This document shows, in pieces, positions 35,701 to 51,761 of a stretch of DNA of 64,000 nt. Location: contig OX442314.1 in assembly GCA_949358305.1 (NCBI GenBank), positions 23,181,060 to 23,245,059 on the forward strand. The letters run 5' to 3'. Position numbers and translations under genes: made by a program. Numbering within the stretch: the first letter of the stretch is position 1; each line of letters begins with the position of its first letter. Under the pieces are notes generated by a model. It saw only the letters and a program-made list of their open reading frames with translations, was not told the DNA's origin and made no database searches. Source of the stretch: Strigamia acuminata (lineage: Eukaryota; Arthropoda; Chilopoda; Geophilomorpha; Linotaeniidae).

Positions 35701-37932
35701 TTTTTTCCACCTGTTGCTGAGTATTTACTATCCGTTTGAAAATGTTATTTGGCTTCGATTGCGGAGCAGAAGCGTTATTTTGAGCAGTAACATCGTTTTC
35801 CGTTTCACTCGTGATTGGCACTGCAGTAGCGGAAGAAATAACTTTCAATGGCACGTTATTCCGTTTCTGTAAAAGTCTCAATTGAACCGCAATTTCTTGT
35901 TCACGTTTCAAAAGCCGTTTCTTCTCCTCGGCTATTTGCTGACTTCGTTGTTTCTTTATCGATGTCTAAAAAAATCCATCAAAATTAACAAAAACAAATT
36001 AATGAAACCCTTCAATTTCAGTCTTACTTGATTAGTGGCCTGATTTCTAAGTACGACGGTTGATTTATTCGCCAAAATCTTTTCTCGTGAAAAAACTTTC
36101 TTCACTTGAGCTCGTCTCTCCGCCACTCGCGACTGCGCGACTTTAATCTTAAAAAAATTAAAAAATTAAAAAATTTAATTAGAAAAATGTAAAATAAAAA
36201 AAATACCTGATTAGTTATTTTAACGATGCTGGCTTGATTCGCCACGACGATTTTATTCGCAGCTGCGAGTTGTTCCGTCAACTGTTTCGCCTTTTTCTCA
36301 GCTTCGATTAGCAGAAGTCGTTTCTTCTGAAGCGACATTTTCAACAGACTCAATTCCTGGCAATCTTTCTTCAAAATCCTAAATTATCAAACATCAAATA
36401 TAAATAAAAATTGCTAATAAAAACAAACATTAACGAACAACCTTATTAACTTCAAATGTTGTTCCGACTTGGCGTCATTGATGAGTTTCATGTTTACTCG
36501 ATTTTGCACGGGTACGCTTCCAATTTTTAAAACCTTAGTTTCATTTGTGACCTTTGGAATATCATTAGAAATAAAATTCTGGCGATTTTCGCTTTCCGAT
36601 TCGGAATCGGTCGAATCCTCCCCTAAGTTGATCACCACGGGACCGTGTAACGGCGGTTGCATGTTCAATAACAACGGCGATTTCTTTTTAATCTCCTTCT
36701 CCTCAATTTTAGGTGCAACGGCTACCATCGTCTCCATAGGAATAATGTTATTGACCTTTTTCTGATTCAGCGACAACAAAAGCGTAGACCGCAAAAGCTG
36801 TTCGTCTTCATCTTCTAATAATATAATTTATTAATTATTGTCATTAAAATTTTTATTTTTATTTTTTTTATTTCATTGTTATTACCTCCTGAGTAATTAC
36901 TGTCCAATTCCATTGCAACTTGCTCGTAATTATCATACAAATGTGACTGAATGTTTTGTGATTTTTCAATTTGCATCGATTCGACTCTGTCGGATGGCAC
37001 TTGCGCATCATTTGATGATTTCCTCTCTAAATAAGATAATCAAAAATTAAAAAAAAAATAATTATAAATTTCCTGAATATTTTATTCGTCTACCGGTGGA
37101 TTTTTTAATTCCCTCCACTTTCTCCTCGGTTTCTTCGTTTTTAGGTTTATCTTTATCTTTAGCACTTGCCAAAGCAATTCTCCTTAATTCCTGAACGTCG
37201 TCATCTTCATCACTTGGCACCTAAAAATTAATTTAAAAAATAAACAAAATGATTCATAATTTCTCCATTATAAATTACCTGCGGTGACTTCGATTTTGAT
37301 GAATCATTGGCACTGCTTTTCGATCGACTTCTCATGTGTCGTCTACTTCTAGACGAAATCCGACGCGACACGGTCGAGCTCTTCTTTTTCGACGATTTAA
37401 CATTTTCCTTTCCATCTTTTCCTTTCTCGTTTCGAGCAGAATCCTCTTCTTGCTTTAATTCCTCCAACTGACTTTGAATATCCCGATATTGCGACAACAA
37501 GTCCTCGTAACTAAACTGATCTAAAAAACAAAAAACAAATTTAAAACAAAATCAAAATTCAGATTTTTCAATACGATCAAATAAAACGAAACCTTTTGAA
37601 TCTTTATTTCTTTCAACCGGATGTCTTTGCCCACTTTGTCTGTAGTACGAGCGCCGTACAAACTTAGGCCTAACTCTTTCCCTCGGCTCCCTCGATACTT
37701 TAATCGTTTTACATCGCGCCGAAGTGTAGGAATTTGCGCCCGACGACGGCGCCCTAACGGAAGACGCTTTCTCGCCTTTGAAATGCAGAAAAGTCAAAGG
37801 CCAAGCACGATTCTGTACGACGACAGATTCTCGTCTCCGCGTCGTGTTCATTTCCACTTTTCTATCCTCGAATAATTCTTCCTCAATTTCACCTTCTTCT
37901 AATGTTCGTTCGTTCACATTAAACGAATCCAT
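32750..37932 (-). CDS. ZFC3H1: ZFC3H1-like zinc-finger protein (PAXT/exosome adaptor)
   Basis: A multi-exon minus-strand gene starting at MDSFNVNERTLEEGEIEEE (37932) and ending LEAALL with TAA at 32750. The N-terminus is acidic, then arginine/serine-rich (RRISSRSRRHMRSRSKS). Coiled-coil helices lie at about 36370-35600. The diagnostic short zinc finger is in the exon at 35189-35530: CSFDLRGTCNDDQCPWQH, the C3H1 form special to this family. The C-terminal third (35.1-32.75 kb) is helical, HAT/TPR-like (NVDLWLQLAELSYKNRYVS, YPNLIDPVILHLKILHQQND, NNIVTWLRLVRTCLNSVD). In human cells ZFC3H1 with MTR4 forms the PAXT complex that feeds polyadenylated nuclear RNA to the exosome. Exons are short with many 50-80 bp introns. 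A partial copy of its 37.0-37.2 kb region occurs at 49.55-49.69 kb. Confidence 0.85.
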
Positions 37933-38249
37933 AGCACAGTTTATATCGGTGGATTTCAGAACACAAACCTGTCTGTACAAACACACATATCAGCATTTAA
38001 CAGTATCACTACGCCTTATCGACCCCATTTCGGTTCCGGTTCAAATCCACGCATGCGCACTAAATTAAACCAACGACGCTTCAAGAATAAAAACACAAAA
38101 TTACAACAAAGATTCAAAAGTTCCAATTACTTTATTTTATTGAAATCTACAGCAGCATTCAGTAATGGACACAAAAATACAATTTTTTGTTCGTTATATG
38201 GAAAATGAAATAATAATAATAACAATAAATTTTCTTCGTCAAATCATTA

Positions 38250-46242
<7,993 letters not shown>

Positions 46243-47082
46243 AACTCATCTGTTTGACCGACAACACTAGCCACCCGAATCGGGCGAATCCACGGTATCG
46301 GCCGACCGGACTACAATTGGCACCTACCGGTGAAATCGGTCAACAATGGGGTTTGATAGGGTTAAGTAACAGATTTGTTATCTGCTCTTTATAGTGATAA
46401 AACAGCAGTACTTCAATCATTTAATCCACGATATTTTTACATCTCCCTTCACTCAATTTTTTATTGTTACATTTATATTATCATAAAAAAAAACATATAA
46501 TCGTCTGGAAAGATTTTTCCGAATTATAATTTATAATTATAATTTATTTGGCTGTCATGTTCTGCCATTCTATATCGGCGTTTTTTTTAAAAAAATATTT
46601 ATAACCGTATGGTATTTGTTATCATGTATGTACTTATGTAGGATTATGCAAAAAAATAATTTGTTTTATGAACAACTGCCTAATGCAGGAAAATCCTTTT
46701 TAAATTTTAATGATTTTCATTTTTTATCCTCATTGGGGATTAATTATTTTCCCTATTAATAAATAACTTAATTTGACATTACTAAAACTCTACCGGTTCC
46801 GTACTCAAACTTTTCTCTTTCGTTCAACAGTCAAATTCTACTAAAATGAATACACAAAAAAATTACGGTAATACCGGTATTTGATATTTTTTTTCCTTTT
46901 ACGGAAAGAAAAATTAGGGATCAGATTTTTCAATGCATCAAATTTATTTGTTCTGACATTGATTAATTAAAATCAGATAAATAAAAAGAAAAGAAAAGAA
47001 ACATTTTGATTTTTTAACTGGAGGCGGTGGAGCATAGGTAACCGGTACCGTCTCATTTCACTTGGACCTTTTGTGGAAGTCC

Positions 47083-47160
47083 TTGCTAGATGGTTCGGTT
47101 GCATCGTTGGACTTGTTGGTTGCATCGTTAGAATTGTTAGTTGCAGAATTTGACTTGTTG
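47083..47160 (-). repeat. Inverted repeat arm, left (partner at 47520-47590)
   Basis: On the minus strand this reads AACGATGCAACCAACAAGTC and on through GATGCAACCGAACCATC. The same sequence occurs on the plus strand at about 47520-47590 with few differences. A second related pair, CTGTCAAT with flanking CCTAGC and AGCCAG, lies at about 47417-47460 (minus sense) and 47665-47705 (plus sense). The order of the pairs is not a simple nested palindrome, so the segment has been rearranged. Confidence 0.65.
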
Positions 47161-47717
47161 GTTGCAGAGTTGGTTTGATTCTGAAGTAAAAAAAAAGCAC
47201 GTTGCTTAGCCAAGTGCTCCTAGTTATGCGACAAATCCAACTGGACCAATTTATTTATTTGCAGGAACACACTCTGAGTTACGATTTGAAGTCGGATACA
47301 ACTCCTCCAAAAAATCGGCAATTTGATGAAAACAGAACTTTCAATCGAACCTTTGTCATGACTGCATTAAGTCTACAGCACCCAATCTTAACCAAAGGGA
47401 GGTGTCCCCTGTTTGGAGCCTGGCTACAAGCAGGAATTGACAGCAACCGCGCTAGGACTACGTCAGAAGTTTTAGCATGTAAAAGGAGAACAAGTTAAAC
47501 AAGTTGCCGGTAACTTCTGCAACTAGCAAATCTAACGATGCAACCAACAAGTCCAACGATGCAACCGAACCATCCAGCAAGAACTTTGTTCGCAACCTTT
47601 AATACAGTTTTGCCTCTTCTGTCCGAAAAGGCAAATCTGCAAATCTCCCTTATGGGGGTCAGTGCCCTAGCCTGGCTGCTGTCAATACCTGCCAACAGCC
47701 AGACTCAAAACACGAAG

Positions 47718-48272
47718 GGTCCCGGGTTCAAATCCCGGACGGGCTCCCAATTGTGAGTGTTTGGACGGATGCCACGTGGTCAGGGGAGGGCCACGAGATG
47801 CTGGACACACACGATGAAAACTTCCGAAATACACGCGAGACACAAGTTTTAGTTATAATATAGCTTTATTGTTGTTGTCTAGGGGTATGATGGTGTCTCA
47901 AGGTATATTTCCCAATGCGATGGCTGATGGCAGCCATCCCTAATCAGAAAATGTGTGGTCGGTATTGCTTGTTTTGGTCACGCCGTCGTAACGTTCATGG
48001 GAACGTACGACGGAGGCGGCTAACACAAATGCTCAGGTCTCAGCGGGTGACAGAGTCGCCACGCCGATCAGTCGAGTCGTCATCACAGTCAGTTTGGAGA
48101 GACGGTCGGAATGCCTTGCTGGCTGTTGAACAACTCTCTGGACCACTTCCGATTGGTCAATCTAGGGCCCGCAGCTCTGCCTGGTTACGGAGGCCCGCAA
48201 CAGGCGCGCGAGAACTGCGCCAAGCTCATTGTATTGCAGGCAAGTGATCAGTGCGCAGGGGCAGCTGGTCAC
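47718..48272 (-). mobile_element. LTR retrotransposon remnant: one LTR plus tRNA-Pro primer site
   Basis: On the minus strand a 521-bp LTR candidate runs from TGTGACCAGCTGCC (48272) to TCACA (47752), with the TGTGA...TCACA ends usual for LTRs and an AATAAAG polyadenylation signal inside near 47860. Immediately after it comes TGGGAGCCCGTCCGGGATTT and on to CCCGGGACCC. That is the complement of a tRNA-Pro 3' part with its CCA end, as expected for a primer binding site. No gag or pol frame follows, so the interior is lost. The matching LTR was not found. The family (Ty3/Gypsy-like or other) cannot be settled from the LTR alone. Confidence 0.6.
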
Positions 48273-48730
48273 ACTCTTCTTGGTTAAGATTGTCTGCTTA
48301 TTGGACTTAATGCTCTTAATGCTCTTAATGCTCTTTCTACACGTTTTATGGGTGATTTCAATAACCATTTTTGAGTTCATTTTCATTTATATGCTCCAAA
48401 TTGGAACTGCACGGGTGCCCGTTTGTTTTATTCAATTGCTTGGTTTTGTTTCATTTTTCTAATTATTAATCATGCATTTTGATTGAAACTACACAAATCT
48501 ACAAGTGCAGCTTGAACTCGGTCGTGTTTTCCCAATTCACACATGAAAAACTTAACTTATTTAATTCTGAGTGAAAATCACATGTAATAGCGAGTGACAT
48601 GGCACATCTCGAATGCTTTGTATCGTATCTCACCTCATCTTACAGTGCTGTGACTGAAACGAATCAACTTGACAAATAATCCTAGAAATTCGTTTCTGTG
48701 CTTCTCTGAAACGAATCTAGAGGAATTGAT

Positions 48731-48901
48731 ATTGGAAGCAGTGCTGGACTGGCCTGGCGGGCTACCGGGAGTTTCCCGGTGGCCCGTGGCCGCTGTGGCC
48801 TGTCGCGGCCTGCTGTATCTTGTCCCGACTTCATTAATTGTGGCCCGGACACCCAGATTTCCCGGTAATAAATTTGTTCCCAGTCCAGCCCTGATTGGAA
48901 G
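48731..48901. mobile_element. hAT-like MITE with 8-bp target duplication
   Basis: The element spans 48739-48893 (155 bp). It starts CAGTGCTGGACTGG and ends CCAGTCCAGCCCTG, a 14-bp terminal inverted repeat with one mismatch. It is flanked on both sides by the same 8 bp, ATTGGAAG (48731-48738 and 48894-48901). An 8-bp duplication and CAG...CTG ends fit the hAT superfamily. It is GC-rich compared with its surroundings and has no transposase. Confidence 0.8.
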
Positions 48902-49099
48902 GAAACAACTCGAAGTTGATTAGGAACGAGAGTTTTCTATTCACGTTGAATCTAAAGAACCGGTAGAGTTTCAGTAATGTCAAAATTAAGTTATTTATTA
49001 ATTATTTTCAAGAAAAATAATTAATTCCCAATGAGGATAAAAAATGAAGAGCTTACTTTAGAATATGGCCCGCTAAGGAGTGGGCCCAAAATTTGGTTA

Positions 49100-49130
49100 C
49101 ATACTAAACGAACCCCCCCCCCCCCCCGAG
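49100..49130. repeat. Poly-C tract
   Basis: A run of about 17 C bases lies just left of the first ACC-derived fragment and may mark or have promoted a breakpoint. Confidence 0.8.
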
Positions 49131-49156
49131 TCCGAAAATGACACTTAAAAATGTCG

Positions 49157-49275
49157 CAGACAGATTGGATTGAACACGACTTACACGGCTCATGGAAACT
49201 TAAAATACCTCAAGATTTATATCGCAAAGATTGCACTGAAACTGTCGAAGAAGGGCTGCAGGTATTAGCAATTAA
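49157..49275 (+). pseudogene. ACC exon copy (inverted relative to ACC)
   Basis: A near copy of the real ACC exon at about 60110-60000. It has [20 protein letters not shown] where the gene has [20 protein letters not shown], and both go on to [11 protein letters not shown]-like sequence with a cysteine-preceding change here ([11 protein letters not shown]). It lies on the plus strand while ACC is on the minus strand, starts abruptly at about 49157, and has no biotin-carboxylase context around it. Confidence 0.85.
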
Positions 49276-49284
49276 AAAAATATC

Positions 49285-49385
49285 GTTGCATAATGTGTTA
49301 AAATTGCAATGTTTGTTGATTTTTTTTCTTAATTTTAGATATGTACGACCAAATCATCAAGTTCGGGGCGTACATCGTTGACAGC
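49285..49385 (+). pseudogene. Second ACC fragment: intron end plus exon start
   Basis: It matches, in inverted orientation, the ACC intron and exon at about 53010-52890. The intron part ATGTGTTAAAATTGCAATGT is shared, followed by an acceptor and [15 protein letters not shown]. Here it is joined within intron DNA to the previous fragment, although the two source exons are about 7 kb apart in ACC. This is a deletion or template jump rather than splicing. Confidence 0.85.
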
Positions 49386-49426
49386 AACCGATTTTATGTA
49401 AATAAAAATGTAAAAATATCATGGAT

Positions 49427-49460
49427 TAAATTTACTTCAGTCATGACTGAAGTAAATTTA
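49427..49460. repeat. Perfect 34-bp palindrome
   Basis: TAAATTTACTTCAGTCA is followed directly by its exact reverse complement, with no spacer. It sits in an inverted copy of the ABCC1 upstream segment. Confidence 0.95.
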
Positions 49461-49544
49461 TTCTTACTTATCAGTAAAATACATCGCTGTAAAGAGCAAA
49501 TTGATGATCTATTGCATTGTCGGCCGATACCACATCGATTCGGA

Positions 49545-49690
49545 TTTGTGATTTGGTGATTTCCTCTCTAATTAAATTAATCATAAAATTTAAAAAAAAA
49601 ATTAAATTTCCTGAATTTTATTCGTCTATGGAGAATTTTTTAATTTCCTCCAATTTATCAGTTTCTTCGATTTTAGGTTTATGTTTATTT
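49545..49690 (-). pseudogene. ZFC3H1 fragment copy
   Basis: It resembles the gene at about 37010-37160: both share GATTTCCTCTCTAA, then AATTTCCTGAAT, TTTTATTCGTCTA, GATTTTTTAATT-like and CAGTTTCTTCGATTTTAGGT-like blocks in the same order and strand. It includes the intron between two ZFC3H1 exons, so it is a genomic duplication. Several changes and small gaps show that it is older than a recent copy. It has no coding capacity of its own. Confidence 0.7.
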
Positions 49691-49904
49691 AAATAAATAA
49701 AAATTTTAATCAAAATAAATTTATTTGTTTGTTTTATTTACATGTATATAATTAAATTTTACATTTTAATAAATCATCCTAGAAAATAACAACGTACGAC
49801 GTATACTAACGTATTAAGTCTATTATAAAAAACAATCACAAAAGAAAAAATAAATTAATAAACACTATTTCAAAAGAAATCGGGGTTAACTGGTTTGCAT
49901 CGAA

Positions 49905-50514
49905 TTAAACGGCCACTTCAACATCAATTTTTTCGTCATCAATTTCTTCGTCACGATCGGCATAATCGACATTATTTTCACCATTCGGTGCTGCTTCCTA
50001 GGGTAACGCATTTTCGTCGACATTATTTTCATCATTCGGTGCTGCTTCCTCGGGTAACGCATTTTCGTCGACATTATTTTCATCATTCGGTGCTGCTTCC
50101 TCGGGTAACGCATTTTCGTCTGGATCAGTGGTAATTTGTTCCACACCACCCTTAAGTTTACTAAGGATGAAGTCCACAATCTGGGAAAAAAAATTATATA
50201 TAGTTAGTTGATTTAGAATTAGCTAATTTATACGGTACCTTAAACGATAATTGGTTTCCGCAATTAAACGGACAAAAAACTGTCCAGTTATTAACTTTCG
50301 CAAAAACATTTGATATAATTTTGCATTCTTGATTTCCTTCTATCGTTAAAAAGCGTTTATCACATTTAACTGCTTTGCCAATTTGCTTGTAGGTTGCCGT
50401 TGTGTTCGATTTCCTATCGTTTACCGTGACAAGTAAGTCAGATACGGCATTTACAGGGTATTTATACAATATTTTCGACTGGGATAATTTGAATAATTTG
50501 ATTGAGCCAATCAT
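49905..50514 (-). CDS. Small two-exon gene with 51-bp coding repeats and in-frame stop
   Basis: Exon 1 (50514-50239) starts MIGSIKLFKLSQSKILYKY and includes NWTVFCPFNCGNQLSFK. After a 58-bp intron, exon 2 (50180 on) reads IVDFILSKLKGG and then a 17-residue unit DENALPEEAAPNDENNV, repeated about three times. In the third unit the GAG codon is TAG (49998-50000), which ends the protein at 152 residues. The same frame runs on to a TAA at 49905 with coding-like acidic sequence. I recognise no family. The 5' side is cut by the ACC copy starting at 50563, so the gene may be a captured fragment or a truncated copy. It could also be functional with the short tail. Confidence 0.5.
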
Positions 50515-50562
50515 GTGTAAATATTCAAATTATCCCATGATAATTTCGATATCACTTTTCCG

Positions 50563-50868
50563 AAACTCGATTTTTATTTAATTTTTCTCTTTTAGGCAGC
50601 TCAGTCAATCTGGTTCCAGTGATAATAAAGGCGTCCGAAAGGGGAGGCGGTAGAGGAAACTGTAAAGCTGAAAATGTCGACGAGTTTTCAACACTCGAAG
50701 TGCCCGGTTCACATATATTTGTGATGCAAATGGCAGTTAGCGCCCGTCATTTGGAAGTTCAGCTTCTTGCCGATCAGTATGGCAATGCCATTTCGTTGTT
50801 CGGCAGAGATTGCTCCATTCAGCGGCGCCATCAAAAGATCATCGAAGAGGCGCCTTGCAGTGTTGTGC
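50563..50868 (+). pseudogene. ACC biotin-carboxylase exon copy (inverted relative to ACC)
   Basis: It copies the ACC intron end and exon at about 59985-59660. The intron acceptor region and the coding part [20 protein letters not shown] are kept, but about 18 nt are lost after the FST codons. The ATP-grasp glycine-rich loop reads ERGGGRGN where the gene has EGGGGKGI, losing the lysine. It stops at GCGCCTTGC, where the palindromic block begins. It cannot encode a working enzyme. Confidence 0.9.
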
Positions 50869-50870
50869 GC

Positions 50871-51060
50871 GGTACACCCAACGTGTACCGCGGTCCCGGT
50901 TCGCGGTACACGCCACTCCCGCATAAAGTACCGCGGTCCCGGTACAGTACCGGGACCGGGATTTGCGGTATATCTCGCGGTCCACGACAAAACGCGAGAA
51001 AACACGAGATTCTCAGGTTTTTTCGTGGACCGCGAGATGTACCGCAAATTTTCGTGTTTT
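50871..51060. repeat. GC-rich cluster of hairpins
   Basis: Three inverted repeats sit side by side. CGTGTACCGCG pairs with CGCGGTACACG (50882-50912, perfect 11-bp arms). GGTCCCGGTAC pairs with GTACCGGGACC around one A (50935-50957). A 26-bp pair with one mismatch lies at 50962-50987 and 51023-51048 (core ATCTCGCGGTCCACGA). GCGAGAAAACACGA also pairs with TCGTGTTTTCTCGC across the block. Open frames on both strands here are artefacts of this symmetry. Confidence 0.9.
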
Positions 51061-51406
51061 CTCGCTTTCTCCACTGTAAAAAATCATAAAAAAAAAACGA
51101 TTAAAAGTAAAAACAATATTAAAAACCATTAAAAAAACGAAAAAACCTAAAAAAAAAACCTAAAAAAAAACGATTAAAATTTAAACGGTTGAAAAAAAAT
51201 GGGTGGGCTGCAGTGAAGCACCGGCGCACATTGACGCCATTTTGTCAACAGTTTTAATCGGGTTTTTATTGTTTTTTCTACGGTTTTTTTTCCGTTTTAA
51301 TAGTTTTTTAATATTTTTTTTCACTTTAAATCGTTTTTTTACGGTTTTTTAATAGGAAGTGGAGAACGCAAGAAAACACGAGATTCTCGTGGCAGGGCTG
51401 GATAAT

Positions 51407-51459
51407 TTGTTGGTGAAACAGATGAGTTGTGGCCCACAACTCATCTGTTTGACCAACAA
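51407..51459. repeat. 26-bp-arm inverted repeat from ABCC1 exon 1 region
   Basis: The left arm 51407-51432 and right arm 51434-51459 are complementary at 25 of 26 positions around a single C. The right arm carries AACTCATCTGTTTGACC, which also occurs at 46243-46259 directly upstream of the ABCC1 start codon. Confidence 0.9.
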
Positions 51460-51761
51460 TAATTTGTGTAATTTGCTCTTTACAAGGATGCATTTTAATG
51501 ATAAAATATGACTAGTGTTTTTTTAATAAGAAATAAATTTACTTCGGTCATTTAATCCATGATATTTTTACATCTCCCTAAACTCAATTTCTTATTGTTA
51601 CATTAATATTATCCTAAAAAAACATACATATATAACGGTATGGAATGATTTTTTCCTAATAACTTCTGTAACAAACCCCTCAACAAAAACATTTTTCACA
51701 GCTGCCGAAAACAGCTGAAGAAAAACAAAAACAAAACTTAATCGTTATATAATTTATAATT

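Larger units (their letters stand above)
46243..51761. other. Rearranged intergenic mosaic between ABCC1 and ACC
   Basis: This 5.5 kb holds partial copies of ACC (49157-49275, 49285-49385 and 50563-50868) and of ZFC3H1 (about 49545-49690). It also holds repeated ABCC1 upstream DNA (46370-46520, about 49400-49530 and about 51440-51660, with 46715-46805 inverted at about 48958-49045). Other contents are an LTR remnant, a MITE, a small gene and several palindromes. Copies include intron sequence, so they are DNA-level duplications. Stretches at 45400-46200 (ABCC1 intron 1) and 46520-46960 are plain AT-rich DNA. Confidence 0.75.

Noticed and set aside
47710-47893. Possible tRNA-Pro gene
   Set aside because: Only the T-arm and 3' end are present at 47718-47750, with no matching 5' half before them; the A-box-like piece lies downstream. 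A primer binding site explains the match better.
50709-51132. Long open frames on both strands through 50.7-51.1 kb
   Set aside because: They join the ACC copy to the hairpin cluster; symmetry of the palindromes keeps both strands open.
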